Source: Insulibacter thermoxylanivorax
GTDB taxonomy: Bacteria; Bacillota; Bacilli; Paenibacillales; DA-C8
Reading direction: 5' to 3'
DNA: 64,000 nucleotides
NCBI RefSeq assembly: GCF_015472005.1
Contig: NZ_BMAQ01000014.1
Coordinates: 1 to 64,000 of the forward strand
The notes beneath the pieces are model-generated. The model worked only from the letters and a program-made list of their open reading frames with translations, had not been told where the DNA came from and did no database searches. This document shows, piece after piece, positions 29,553-38,494 of the stretch; position 1 is the first letter of the stretch; every line of letters begins with the position of its first letter. The position numbers and the translations under genes are program-made.

Positions 29553-30074
29553 ATGCATAAGCGCTTTGCCATAGAGGCGGTGATGTTCGCGATCTACGGT
29601 CAATTACTCGTCCCAGACCGACCTGTCGAATACATCATCCCCTACTCGACGATCTTAGAGTTATACGAACTCAAGGACGAGCAGCAGCCTCTTATGCCGG
29701 ACGCCTATGAGGAGCAGCATGTGCGAGCTAAGATCGAGGAGATGATCCGTTTCTTCGAGGAGCCGTTGAATCGCAAGAAAATAGAAAAGGCCTTGACCGT
29801 TCCTTGGCGCAAGGCCTCCATACTCGTGAATGAACATGTGACTTTCCAGGTGATCTATGCTCTGGACAATGCCCAGTACGGCGATCAATTCGATCCGATC
29901 GAGACGGAATTAATCCTGAGCGGACTTACGGAGAAGGTGCCGCTGATCACAGATCAGATCGACTTTATCGACCGGGTTATCGAAGCGGAGATTCCGATCC
30001 AGGTATATGATATCGAAGACTTTGCCTATGCCCTCGAATTCGATGAAAAGATGCTGGATGTTGATGATCGATAA
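29553..30074 (+). CDS. 173-aa protein of unknown function
   Basis: A soluble acidic protein opening with MHKRFAIEAVMFAIYGQLL and continuing with VEYIIPYSTILELYEL. It ends in a very acidic tail. GGAGG lies 11 nt before the ATG; a 4-codon minigene (ATG at 29546) overlaps this start. It is the third gene downstream of ypdA and the RluD-like gene. I recognise no domain and draw no function. Confidence 0.75.
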   Translation: MHKRFAIEAVMFAIYGQLLVPDRPVEYIIPYSTILELYELKDEQQPLMPDAYEEQHVRAKIEEMIRFFEEPLNRKKIEKALTVPWRKASILVNEHVTFQVIYALDNAQYGDQFDPIETELILSGLTEKVPLITDQIDFIDRVIEAEIPIQVYDIEDFAYALEFDEKMLDVDDR

Positions 30075-30134
30075 AGCGAAGCGGCGATCATGAGCCGATC
30101 ATCAGACCATCATTCGTCGATCGCTGACCGTTTA

Positions 30135-30626
30135 TCATGAACGCGCAGTCAAGCCTTCCCGTTCGATGATAAACTGCAGCAGCCCCTGGCAGGAATCTTG
30201 GAGAAGCTCATATACTTCTTCGAAATTTCCAGTGTAGTAAGGATCCGGTACATCCTTGAGCTCAGCCGAAGAAGCAAAATCCAGCATCTTGCCGATGAAC
30301 GGTGCTTCTTCCCCCAGACCCTTTGGCTGGAAACGCTTGAGATCTTGCATATTCTGGTTGTCCATGACGATGATGTAGCGGCTGTCTCTGAAATCATCTT
30401 CAGCCACCTGCCGCGCGCGAATCCCTTCATAACTGATCTTGTACTGATCCAGGATGCGGCGTGTGCCGTGATGCGGCGGATTGCCGATATGCCAATCCCC
30501 CGTCCCGGCAGAATCGACGACGATCTGATCCTCGAAGCCTGCTTCCTTCACTTTCTGACGGAAGATCGCTTCCGCCATGGGCGAACGACAGATATTGCCA
30601 AGACATACGAACAAAACCTTAATCAT
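30135..30626 (-). CDS. low-molecular-weight protein-tyrosine phosphatase
   Basis: A 163-aa cytoplasmic phosphatase. The P-loop CLGNICRS (C-x5-R-S) is near residue 8, and the general-acid aspartate lies in VPDPYYTGNFEEVYELL near residue 125, as in YfkJ/YwlE-type enzymes. The ATG at 30626 is preceded by AAGGGG at proper spacing; the longer frame from 30647 covers that site. It could be a tyrosine or an arginine phosphatase; the residue after the catalytic Cys (Leu, then Gly) does not decide this alone. Divergent from a HAD gene. Confidence 0.92.
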   Translation of the reverse strand: MIKVLFVCLGNICRSPMAEAIFRQKVKEAGFEDQIVVDSAGTGDWHIGNPPHHGTRRILDQYKISYEGIRARQVAEDDFRDSRYIIVMDNQNMQDLKRFQPKGLGEEAPFIGKMLDFASSAELKDVPDPYYTGNFEEVYELLQDSCQGLLQFIIEREGLTARS

Positions 30627-30702
30627 GCCTATCCCCTTCTGCTTCATTTTTCGGAAGATGAAACCATCCTATATGATACTAGGAGTCCGCGAGGTGATCA
30701 AC

Positions 30703-31449
30703 ATGAAGCACCAGACTTTGCTGTTCGATATGGACGATACACTGATTCACTGCAACAAATATTTCAACGAAGCGATCGAAGTATTCACAGAGATGCTGCT
30801 GGATCGGCTCAAGGGCTGCCCGCTCACCGCTGAAGAGATCATGGACAAGCAGTTGGAGATCGACCTTCGTTATACGGAGGAGGAAGGATTCGTGTCCACC
30901 CACTTCCGGCAATCGCTGATCGATACCTATGAGTACTTCGCTGCGAAGTTTGCCAGAAACGTCGAAGAAGACTGCGTAGAGGAACTCATGCGCCTCGGAA
31001 TGAGCGTCTACGAGAAGGAGATCGAAAGCTATCCCCATATGAATGAGACCCTGCTGCAGCTCAAAGATGAGGGCCATCTCCTCTGCCTGTACACGGGCGG
31101 CGATGTGCTGATCCAGCAGAAGAAAATCGAACAGATGGGACTTGCGGAGTTTTTTGAAGACCGCATCTTCATCGAACAGCACAAAAACAGCGAAACGCTG
31201 GCACGAATCATCGAACGGGAAGGATTCGAGCGAACATCCACGTGGATGATCGGCAACTCCGTACGAACGGATATCGTACCAGCGCTTGAGAACGGCCTCC
31301 ATGCTATTCATATTCCTGCTGAGAAAGAATGGGCCTTTAACATCATTCCGGTAAATGTGGAGCCAAAGGGAGCTTATCTGTCCGTCAGACAACTGCGTGA
31401 GATCCCCGCGGCGATTGAAGAATACTGGTCGACGATGCGCCCGCGTTAA
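30703..31449 (+). CDS. HAD-superfamily hydrolase
   Basis: A 248-aa phosphatase-type protein. Motif I is LLFDMDDTLIH at residue 5, motif II is LCLYTGG (Thr), and motifs III/IV are seen as KNSETL and WMIGNSVRTDIVPA. A helical cap fills residues 20-95. The ATG at 30703 has GAGGTG 6 nt upstream. Divergent from the tyrosine phosphatase gene. The substrate is not predictable. Confidence 0.87.
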   Translation: MKHQTLLFDMDDTLIHCNKYFNEAIEVFTEMLLDRLKGCPLTAEEIMDKQLEIDLRYTEEEGFVSTHFRQSLIDTYEYFAAKFARNVEEDCVEELMRLGMSVYEKEIESYPHMNETLLQLKDEGHLLCLYTGGDVLIQQKKIEQMGLAEFFEDRIFIEQHKNSETLARIIEREGFERTSTWMIGNSVRTDIVPALENGLHAIHIPAEKEWAFNIIPVNVEPKGAYLSVRQLREIPAAIEEYWSTMRPR

Positions 31450-31514
31450 AATTGTACAAGCTTGAAAGCCAAGCGGCCCGTCGATTGCCGGGCTGCGGCC
31501 CGTAGTTCAGCGTA

Positions 31515-33038
31515 TCAATCGTTCGAATGGCTCACTTGGAACTCCGTGATTCGTTCGAAGTCCGGTTGCAGTTTATCGGCCACTTGTTGGTAGATGTCGA
31601 ACAGTTTCGCATATCTCGCGTGATTGCCCATATTCGGCTCATAGGAGTAAGCAGCTTCTGCCCAGGACTTGGCCTCTTCCCACTGCTCGATGCGGCCTGC
31701 ACTCTTCAGCACGACAAGGGCTGCTCCCAGACAGGAAGCCTCTACACTCCTAGGCACAACAACGCGGCGTCCGAAGACATCGGCCAAGATCTGCAACCAC
31801 AACTCGGAACGGGCCAAACCGCCCGAGGCGTGAATCGGTGCATCGCTCGGCCGTTCTGCTAAGACGTTCTTCACGCCATATAAGGAGAAGACGATGCCTT
31901 CCAGCGCTGCTCTGAACATATGCTTGCGCTGATGCCGGATGGACAATCCGAAGAAGGTTGCCCGGGCATTCGCATTCCAATACGGAGCGCGCTCACCGTT
32001 CAGATACGGCAGGAATAGCAGTCCGTCCGCACCCGGCGCCGCTTCCCCTGCTTCCCGGAGCACCTCCTCCATGGTCAGATCCCCGCGCATCATCTCTTCA
32101 ATCAACCACTGCAAGACGATCCCGGCATTGTTCGTGGCGCCGCCGATTGCGAAGCGGTCCTCAGCCAGCGCATAGCAGAAGGTTCGACCCGCTGCATCTG
32201 TAAGCGGCTGATCCATCATCGTGCGGATCGCACCGCTGGTCCCCACGGTCACCGCGATATCCCCAGGCAGCACGGCACCGACGCCTAGATTCGCCAGAAC
32301 ACCGTCGCTGCTGCCGATCACCATCGGCGTGTCGCGGTCGATGCCAAGCTGCTGTACAAACTCCTCCCTTAGTCCTCTTAGCGCATAGGTGACAGGGACC
32401 GGTTTGGACAGACGCTCCGCATCCAATTCCAGCAAGCGAAGGACCTCTTCATCCCAATCCATCGTTGTCAGATTGAACAGCCCCGTCGCTGAGGCGATGG
32501 AGACGTCAACCACCCATTCCCCATACAGATGATAGAGGATGTATTCCTTGATCGAGACGAACTTGGCTGCTTGGGCATACAAGTCCGGTCTTTCATCTTT
32601 CATCCACAATAATTTCGCCAGCGGCGACATCGGATGAATCGGCGTGCCGGTTCTACGGTAGATCGCCAATCCGTCGAACGCTTGCTTGATCCGGTCAGCT
32701 TGATCGCTGCTGCGTCCATCTGCCCAAGTGATGCAGTTGGTAAGCGGCTTCCCTTGCTCATCTACGGCAAGCAGCGTGTGCATCGCCGTGCTGATGCCGA
32801 CACCGATGATCCGCTTCGGATCGATGCCGCCCTCCTCAATCGCCGTACGGAGGCAATACATGAATGCCTCGAACAGTTCCTGCGGATCCTGTTCCGCCCA
32901 TCCGGGATTCGGCTTTAAGAGAGGATAGGTCTTCGACGCCTCCGCCGCAATCTCCTTCGTATCGGTGGACCAGATCACGCATTTGGCACCGGTTGTACCT
33001 AGATCAATGCCGATAACAACGTTGGTATTATGGGACAC
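31515..33038 (-). CDS. gntK: gluconokinase, FGGY family (GntK-like)
   Basis: Phosphorylates gluconate, or another sugar acid or ketose, with ATP. The 507-aa protein has the FGGY N-terminal domain (GIDLGTTGAKCVIW, phosphate 1 motif), GIGVGISTAMHTLLAVD, and the C-terminal domain with VTVGTSGAIR and LPYLNGERAPYWNANARA, closest to Bacillus GntK. The gene stands alone: no gntR, gntP or gntZ lies next to it, which is unlike the Bacillus gnt operon and leaves open xylulokinase-type specificity. Confidence 0.85.
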   Translation of the reverse strand: MSHNTNVVIGIDLGTTGAKCVIWSTDTKEIAAEASKTYPLLKPNPGWAEQDPQELFEAFMYCLRTAIEEGGIDPKRIIGVGISTAMHTLLAVDEQGKPLTNCITWADGRSSDQADRIKQAFDGLAIYRRTGTPIHPMSPLAKLLWMKDERPDLYAQAAKFVSIKEYILYHLYGEWVVDVSIASATGLFNLTTMDWDEEVLRLLELDAERLSKPVPVTYALRGLREEFVQQLGIDRDTPMVIGSSDGVLANLGVGAVLPGDIAVTVGTSGAIRTMMDQPLTDAAGRTFCYALAEDRFAIGGATNNAGIVLQWLIEEMMRGDLTMEEVLREAGEAAPGADGLLFLPYLNGERAPYWNANARATFFGLSIRHQRKHMFRAALEGIVFSLYGVKNVLAERPSDAPIHASGGLARSELWLQILADVFGRRVVVPRSVEASCLGAALVVLKSAGRIEQWEEAKSWAEAAYSYEPNMGNHARYAKLFDIYQQVADKLQPDFERITEFQVSHSND

Positions 33039-33073
33039 AGTTATTCTCTCCTCTTTCGCAGCTAGTGGAATGG

Positions 33074-33595
33074 TTATGATCTCCGATCTTCGCTTGCTCG
33101 GATTCGTTCATAGATGCGGTATTCGAAACGGTAAGGATTGCGTTCGTCGGTCACTCCCGGCGTCACCGACACAAGCTGCCACTCCTCTTCCGCAAGTTCC
33201 GGCAGGAACACATCACCTGCAAAATCTTGATCGATATAAGTCAGATAGATACGGTCCGTCTGCGCTAAGAATAAACGGATGATCTCTGCTCCGCCGATGA
33301 CGAATGCTTCATCGGCATCCTGGACCGCTTGCAGGGTTTCCTCAACGCTGTGCGTGACGGTGCAGCCTTCCGCCCGATATTCGGGATCGCGCGTCAGGAC
33401 GATATTGTGACGCCCGTCCAAGGCCTTTCCGATCGATTCATGGGTTTTCCTGCCCATGATGATCGGATGGCCCATGGTGATCTTGCGGAATCGTTTCAAA
33501 TCATCGGGAAGATGCCACGGCAGATCGTTATTCTTGCCGATCGTGCGATCCTTGCCCATGGCAACGATAATCGATAATCTCGTCAATTCATTCAC
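33074..33595 (-). CDS. dfrA: dihydrofolate reductase
   Basis: Reduces dihydrofolate with NADPH. Visible features are IVAMGKDRTIGKNNDLPWHLPDDL (substrate loop, with Trp and Asp), IIMGRKTHESIGKALDGR (NADPH binding), and FVIGGAEIIRLFL. Length is 173 aa. It lies 28 nt downstream of thyA, the common thyA-dfrA pairing in which the enzyme recycles the dihydrofolate that thymidylate synthase makes. Confidence 0.97.
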   Translation of the reverse strand: MNELTRLSIIVAMGKDRTIGKNNDLPWHLPDDLKRFRKITMGHPIIMGRKTHESIGKALDGRHNIVLTRDPEYRAEGCTVTHSVEETLQAVQDADEAFVIGGAEIIRLFLAQTDRIYLTYIDQDFAGDVFLPELAEEEWQLVSVTPGVTDERNPYRFEYRIYERIRASEDRRS

Positions 33596-33623
33596 TTCCT
33601 TATCTTATGAAAGGATAGCCCGG

Positions 33624-34418
33624 TTAAACCGCGATCGGCGCTTTGATCCCCGGGTGATGCTGGTAGCCTTCAAACTCGAAATCTTCAAAACGGTAGTCGA
33701 AGATGGAGTCCGGCTTGCGCTTGATGACCAATCTAGGGAGCGGATACGGTTTGCGCGACAGCTGCAGCTTCACCTGTTCGATGTGATTGGAATAGATGTG
33801 AACATCGCCGCCGGTCCAGATCAGTTCGCCGACATCCAGATCACACTGCTGCGCCACCATATGTGTAAGCAAGGCGTAAGAAGCGATGTTGAAGGGCAGT
33901 CCCAGGAAGGTATCCACCGATCGCATCTGGAACATGCAGGACAGCTTGCCGTTCGCCACATAGAACTGGAAAGCATAGTGGCACGGCGGCAGCGCCATGT
34001 CCTCGATCTCCGCAGGGTTCCAGGCGCTCACCAGATGGCGGCGGGAGTCCGGATCACGCTTGATCTGTTCGATCACCTTGGAGATCTGATCAATCGTCTC
34101 ACCGTTCGGCGCGCGCCACGTGCGCCATTGCGCCCCGTATACGCGGCCTAGATTCCCCTCTTCGTCGGCCCACTCATCCCAGATCGTCACGCCGTTATCA
34201 TGCAGGTATTGGATATTCGTGCTGCCGCTCAGAAACCAGAGCAGCTCATGGACTACAGAACGGATATGGATCCGCTTCGTCGTAATAAGCGGGAAACCTT
34301 CGGACAGATTGAACCGCATCTGTCTGCCGAACACCGATATGGTACCGGTGCCTGTCCGGTCTTCCTTCGCCGTGCCATTATCCAAGATATCTTGTAAGAG
34401 ATTCAGATAAGCTTCCAT
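33624..34418 (-). CDS. thyA: thymidylate synthase
   Basis: Makes dTMP from dUMP with methylene-tetrahydrofolate. The 264-aa short form shows [18 protein letters not shown], the catalytic Cys in [12 protein letters not shown], the [17 protein letters not shown] block and the C-terminal IKAPIAV. The ATG at 34418 has GAGGTG 4 nt upstream; the reading that extends to 34520 has no ribosome binding site. It is followed by dfrA. Confidence 0.97.
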   Translation of the reverse strand: MEAYLNLLQDILDNGTAKEDRTGTGTISVFGRQMRFNLSEGFPLITTKRIHIRSVVHELLWFLSGSTNIQYLHDNGVTIWDEWADEEGNLGRVYGAQWRTWRAPNGETIDQISKVIEQIKRDPDSRRHLVSAWNPAEIEDMALPPCHYAFQFYVANGKLSCMFQMRSVDTFLGLPFNIASYALLTHMVAQQCDLDVGELIWTGGDVHIYSNHIEQVKLQLSRKPYPLPRLVIKRKPDSIFDYRFEDFEFEGYQHHPGIKAPIAV

Positions 34419-34451
34419 CGTACACCTCGAATTTACGTAGTCATTGGTCCT

Positions 34452-34457
34452 ATTATA
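34452..34457 (-). promoter_or_regulatory. extended -10 promoter element for thyA-dfrA
   Basis: On the minus strand TTGCTATAAT is a perfect -10 box with a TGn extension, 34 nt before the thyA start. The -35 region (TGTCGA at 17-bp spacing) is weak. Confidence 0.5.
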
Positions 34458-34563
34458 GCAAATTTGCTTTCCCTTCGACAGCCGATATTGGTTCCAGCTG
34501 TTCAGCCGAGTCCCCAGCACTTCGTTATATTTCCTTCAGAGAACCGCGCCGCAGGGATAAGAT

Positions 34564-34899
34564 TTAAGCCTGCGTTCCGGCCTTCATCAGACCATGGTTG
34601 ACGAAGCGTTCATATAACGCGGGCACGGATCCCATGGCATAGATCTTCTCAACGATCCGTCCCTGCTTCAGCACGACGATGCATGGAACGCTCTCGATCT
34701 TCCAAACCTTCGCAAGTTCCGGTGCCAGATTCATATTGCAGGTATAAAGCGGCAATTGGTCATCCATCGCATACAGCACTTCCAGCATCTTGCGGGCAGC
34801 CATGCAGGTGCCGCACAGCGGCGTATAGAGAAAAACCGCGCACCCCGCATGTTCAAACGTCATCAAGGCCAGCGCTTGTTGTTCGTTGATCTCCTGCAC
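34564..34899 (-). CDS. thioredoxin-like protein (YusE-like)
   Basis: A 111-aa cytoplasmic protein with the thioredoxin fold. A CxxC pair lies in TPLCGTCMAARK near residue 30, where thioredoxin has WCGPC, and the cis-Pro segment SVPCIVVLKQG follows. The lack of Trp before the active-site Cys and the GT dipeptide set it apart from TrxA. It likely has a redox role of narrow range. It is divergent from a secreted coiled-coil protein gene. Confidence 0.85.
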   Translation of the reverse strand: MQEINEQQALALMTFEHAGCAVFLYTPLCGTCMAARKMLEVLYAMDDQLPLYTCNMNLAPELAKVWKIESVPCIVVLKQGRIVEKIYAMGSVPALYERFVNHGLMKAGTQA

Positions 34900-35004
34900 C
34901 GTCTGTTCATCCCTTCCTGTAGAAATTCCAATGTTTATTGTATCAATTTATCCCTAATATCGCACAATGTTAAATGAAAATTTCTTGTCAAGGAGGACTA
35001 TTCG

Positions 35005-35547
35005 ATGAAAAGATGGTTACAGATGACGGCGGCGGCATTGCTGATCCTCATGCTTACAACGCCGGCTGCGGCTGCTGAAGCGTCCTTTATGAAGCCGGAG
35101 AAGCAAGATGGACAAGCGCAGGAACAGGGGATGCGAATCCTCGAGCTTGCCGAGCAGTACACTCCGGAACAAGCGGCGAAGTGGAAGGAAGAATTGGCCA
35201 AACGCACTGTGCTGCGAGAACAGCTTCACAAGTACAAAAACTCAAGTAAGTACCGCAAGAAGCAGGAAAAGATGAAGCAGGAACTGAAGCAAAAGCTGGA
35301 CAGCGGCGAGATGACGCAGGAAGATCTCAAGAAGATGATTCAACAGAAAAAGAAGGAATTCGCTGAGAAACACCGCGCCTGGAAAGAAGAAGGCAGCAAG
35401 CTGCAGCAGCAATTGGAACAAGCCCTTGCGGAACAAAATGAGCATGAGATCGCTGCTGCACTGAATGCAATGCTAAAGCGCCTCCAGCAATCCAATCAGC
35501 GAATGGCCGAGAAACTGCAATCCCTGGATCAGAACATGAAGCCATAA
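35005..35547 (+). CDS. secreted coiled-coil protein of unknown function
   Basis: A 180-aa protein with a signal peptide ending near residue 24 (PAAAAEA) and no other membrane segment. Nearly all of the mature part is Lys/Glu/Gln-rich helix with long heptad-like stretches (about 60-175), so it should be an extended coiled coil. AAGGAGG lies close before the ATG, and a terminator follows. Not related in sequence to its neighbours; function unknown. Confidence 0.75.
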   Translation: MKRWLQMTAAALLILMLTTPAAAAEASFMKPEKQDGQAQEQGMRILELAEQYTPEQAAKWKEELAKRTVLREQLHKYKNSSKYRKKQEKMKQELKQKLDSGEMTQEDLKKMIQQKKKEFAEKHRAWKEEGSKLQQQLEQALAEQNEHEIAAALNAMLKRLQQSNQRMAEKLQSLDQNMKP

Positions 35548-35550
35548 GGA

Positions 35551-35577
35551 AAAGGTGCCGTTTAGGCACCTTTTTCA
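35551..35577. terminator. terminator between the coiled-coil gene and the thioredoxin-family gene
   Basis: A 9-bp perfect stem AAAGGTGCC/GGCACCTTT with a 5-nt loop is followed by TTC in a run of T residues. It can serve both convergent genes. Confidence 0.82.
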
Positions 35578-36135
35578 TTAGGCTTTCCACTTGATATTGC
35601 AGCCGATGCTGGGCTTCTGGTCTTCAGAAACCGGCTCGCCTGCGAGGATTGCATCAAGAGCAGCACGGATATCCTTGCCGGTTACCGGGATCTCATTGCC
35701 TGGACGAGAATCATCCAGCTGTCCGCGATACACGAGCTTCATGCTGCCATCGAAGATATAGAAATCCGGCGTGCATGCCGCTTGATAAGCTTTGGCCACT
35801 TCCTGCGTCTCATCAAAGAGATAAACGAAGGGGAATTTCTTCTCCTCGGCTAATTTCTTCATGTTCTCCGGAGAATCGTCGGGATACGCTTCCACATCGT
35901 TGGAGTTGATCGCGATAAAGGAAATCCCCCGCGGTATGTAGTCATTCGCCAGCTGCAACAGCCCATCCAGCACATGTTTTACGAACGGGCAATGATTGCA
36001 GATGAACATGATGACCGTCGCGCGATCGGACTTCAGTTCGCTGAGCGACTTCTTCTCCCCCGAAACGACATCCTTAAGCGTAAAATCAGGCGCCTGCGTT
36101 CCAAGCGGAATCATATTGGACGGTGTCTGAGCCAT
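35578..36135 (-). CDS. AhpC/TSA-like thioredoxin-family protein
   Basis: A 185-aa soluble protein of the thioredoxin-like 'redoxin' class. The sequence APDFTLKDVVSGEKKSLSEL opens the domain, and the active site is FICNHCPFVKHV (C-x2-C), followed by the cis-Pro loop ACTPDFYIFD. The CNHCPF form is that of a distinct widespread group of unknown substrate rather than of classical peroxiredoxins. No signal peptide. Convergent with the coiled-coil gene. Confidence 0.88.
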   Translation of the reverse strand: MAQTPSNMIPLGTQAPDFTLKDVVSGEKKSLSELKSDRATVIMFICNHCPFVKHVLDGLLQLANDYIPRGISFIAINSNDVEAYPDDSPENMKKLAEEKKFPFVYLFDETQEVAKAYQAACTPDFYIFDGSMKLVYRGQLDDSRPGNEIPVTGKDIRAALDAILAGEPVSEDQKPSIGCNIKWKA

Positions 36136-36186
36136 CTTATCTCCCTCCTCTGTAATTTACCGTATCTATTATACCACAGGTGCAGC

Positions 36187-37311
36187 TTATTCCATCACGA
36201 TATACCCGCTTAGATCGGCGAAAGTTATCCGGTCATGATGCTGGAGCCTTACCGGCGTGTAAGGGACAAGCGGTTGGCCGTTCACATAAGTGCCGTTGCT
36301 CGACCCCAGATCGCGAAGGAACCACTCTCCATCGATGCATTTGATTTCCGCATGAATGCGAGACATCAGGGGATGATCACAGCATCCGTTGACCGCCCGG
36401 CGATCGCGGCCGATCAGGAATGGATTGGAGGTAATCTCGATCCTTTGATCCGCCTTATGGTCATGCTCGATGATGAGTGCCGCGTGTTTTCTTCCCCCGC
36501 CCATCGCCTCCCCTGCAGAAGTAAGCGGCCTTGTATGGCTGGCTGCCGCAATCGAATGAGGGATCTCGTCACGGCTCAAAGCTGGGCTGGACTTTGCGTT
36601 GGATGCTGCTGAACCTCTCTTGTTCGATAAGCTTTCCAGCAGATGATGCAGCATCTTGCGTGCACTCATCCGGCCTGGACGGGCTGCAGACTGAGGAGGG
36701 GACATCTCTGAAACTTTATGCTGGATCTGATCGTTCCAAGCGATGAGACGGCGCCGCAAACCGGCTAAAGTGAACATGGGATCATCGCAATAGTGAATGA
36801 ATTTGCGGATGAACCGGGCTTCCCGATTGGTTCTGACCACTTCCATGCCAAGCTTCTGCAGGCCGAGTGCCAGTGCGGATTCAGAAGATGGGACTTCGCT
36901 GTCCGGCCAGTATATGAATCGGGCATCAAGCAGTTGTTCTTGCACATAGATCTGCTCCGGGCTAAGGAGGCAGCGGTTTTCGATGAGCCAATGGTCGCGC
37001 AGAAGATTTAAGGTATGCGTCACATGAAGCAGGAATTGCAGTCCTTCTGCTTCTGTCACCTCATGGAAACGAAGCCATTCATTTAAGGGTTTGCGCATTC
37101 CCGTTCGATATTCCAGTTCCATGGAGGAACCATGGACCTGCATACGGAGGGAGACAAGATACGGCGGCGGACAGCGGGACAGTACGGCTTCATCAATCCT
37201 GTCGACACGCGGGATGGGAAGCTCGCCCTGCAGGACCGTCTGCTCTCCCGCCCGGCGATATTGCAAGGGCAGGCGTTCTTTTGCAGATGGAAGCATCTTC
37301 ACAGCGTTCAT
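36187..37311 (-). CDS. FHA-domain protein at the end of the Tad pilus cluster
   Basis: A 374-aa cytoplasmic protein. The N-terminal 190 residues are of the type found with FHA domains in Gram-positive pilus loci (DUF6382-like). A Ser/Ala-rich linker follows, then an FHA domain in the last 90 residues: FLIGRDRRAVNGCCDHPLMS with the phosphopeptide-binding Arg, a conserved SRIHAEI, and LRDLGSSNGTYVNG. FHA domains bind phosphothreonine. A Ser/Thr kinase gene starts the same cluster 8 kb upstream, a likely partner. The ATG overlaps the prepilin peptidase stop (ATGA), with GGAGGTG upstream. Confidence 0.88.
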   Translation of the reverse strand: MNAVKMLPSAKERLPLQYRRAGEQTVLQGELPIPRVDRIDEAVLSRCPPPYLVSLRMQVHGSSMELEYRTGMRKPLNEWLRFHEVTEAEGLQFLLHVTHTLNLLRDHWLIENRCLLSPEQIYVQEQLLDARFIYWPDSEVPSSESALALGLQKLGMEVVRTNREARFIRKFIHYCDDPMFTLAGLRRRLIAWNDQIQHKVSEMSPPQSAARPGRMSARKMLHHLLESLSNKRGSAASNAKSSPALSRDEIPHSIAAASHTRPLTSAGEAMGGGRKHAALIIEHDHKADQRIEITSNPFLIGRDRRAVNGCCDHPLMSRIHAEIKCIDGEWFLRDLGSSNGTYVNGQPLVPYTPVRLQHHDRITFADLSGYIVME

Positions 37312-37784
37312 AACGGCACCTCCAACATGATGAAGCTGCAGATCATGCCGGGGAGAACGGCATACATAAAGGGAAACTGCACGCGCTCATGCCCTGATCC
37401 CTTGCCTCTTCCTGTTCGCAAACGGCGATGCAGCAAGAGGATGATCCCTGCTGCGCCCGCGATGATGAGCGAATAGAACATGCCCGCTGCTCCGATTTCG
37501 AAACCGCCGATCGCCCCCAGTGCGGCGAAGAATTTGACATCACCGGCTTCTACGCCGCGGCACAGATAGATCAGCAGCATGAAGCCCATGGATGCCAACA
37601 TCCCGAGCAATGCATACTGCAGTCCTGCCCATCCCGAGCTGACTCCATGCCAAGCCAAACCGATGATGATCCCGCCGAAGGTCAGCCGGTTCGGAATGAT
37701 CATCTTCCTGTGATCCGTATAGAAGGCCGTGATTGTTAGGAGCATGATTAAGCTCCAAGTAATGAATTTCAATTCTGCTGCCAT
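37308..37784 (-). CDS. prepilin peptidase, A24 family (TadV/CpaA-like)
   Basis: A short 158-aa membrane aspartyl protease that removes the leader of Flp prepilins. It has about five hydrophobic segments. The two catalytic aspartates fit TDHRKMIIPNRLT near residue 24 and GVEAGDVKFFAALG near residue 78 (GxGD-like). It lacks the methylase domain of PilD, as expected for TadV. It is coupled to the FHA gene and lies 47 nt after a TadE-like gene. Confidence 0.9.
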   Translation of the reverse strand: MAAELKFITWSLIMLLTITAFYTDHRKMIIPNRLTFGGIIIGLAWHGVSSGWAGLQYALLGMLASMGFMLLIYLCRGVEAGDVKFFAALGAIGGFEIGAAGMFYSLIIAGAAGIILLLHRRLRTGRGKGSGHERVQFPFMYAVLPGMICSFIMLEVPL

Positions 37785-37831
37785 ACTTCTTAACGTTCAC
37801 CTCTGTCAATCGTCGTGTATTCTCTACATGG

Positions 37832-38494
37832 TTATTCTCCGCTTCCGATCCACAGGCGTTCCCATGCGGCCGCCTTTACGGTGATGCTGCGTCGTGCGAA
37901 GGGAATGCGCAGCGGCACGGTATATTCGAGCTCCAGCAGCACATACGGCTCTGCGCTGCGGCTAAGAAACGGATAGCGAATCGCCCTTACGTGTAACTGC
38001 TCACTGGACATATGTGCGGGCAAATAGCGGGCGACAAACGGTACGAAAGCACGCCTCACCGGTTCGCTCAGCTGCTGTTCGATGTCATCGGCAGCATTCA
38101 AAACTTCAGCAACGGCTTGACGAATCGGTTTCGGAATGAGCGGGCCGTATTCTTCGATCCATTCCTCCAAGCCCCGCCTGCCTTCCTCCGCTTCGTTCAT
38201 CCACTCTTCCAATTGAGCGGCCAGTTCATCCACGCCTGCGGACATTCCCAGGAGGCGGAGCGGATAAGCTTGTACTGCGAGCTGGTGCGCTGCTTGCGCG
38301 GCTGCTGAACGAAGACCGGCTTCATAGAGGGACAGCTGTACGAAGCTGATCATCGTGAGCAGGAATGTAAGCAGCAGCGGCACCGCAATCGCAGCTTCCA
38401 AGGTGATGCTGCCCGTGTCATCCCGCCAAACCCGGCCGGTTCGCCCATATCGATCCAGATCCGGAAAGCGCAACTGGTTCAGTAATATCCCCAT
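37832..38494 (-). CDS. TadE-like pseudopilin
   Basis: A 220-aa protein with a class III-like pilin segment: TGSITLEAAIAVPLLLTFLL, where Glu lies at +5 after a Gly (G/SITLE), then one hydrophobic stretch. The remaining 150 residues are extracellular, mixed helix and strand. Such minor pilins take part in Flp pilus assembly. I chose the ATG at 38494 with AGGTG 8 nt upstream, inside the end of the preceding gene (16-nt overlap). Confidence 0.82.
   Translation of the reverse strand: MGILLNQLRFPDLDRYGRTGRVWRDDTGSITLEAAIAVPLLLTFLLTMISFVQLSLYEAGLRSAAAQAAHQLAVQAYPLRLLGMSAGVDELAAQLEEWMNEAEEGRRGLEEWIEEYGPLIPKPIRQAVAEVLNAADDIEQQLSEPVRRAFVPFVARYLPAHMSSEQLHVRAIRYPFLSRSAEPYVLLELEYTVPLRIPFARRSITVKAAAWERLWIGSGE

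Noticed and set aside
29546-29560. Four-codon minigene (ATG at 29546) overlapping the start of the 173-aa gene
   Set aside because: Such tiny frames are common by chance, and the good ribosome binding site also suits the longer gene.
31473-31496. Terminator hairpin between the HAD gene and gntK
   Set aside because: The stem GCGGCCCG/CGGGCTGC has a mismatch and no T-tract in either direction; too weak to call.
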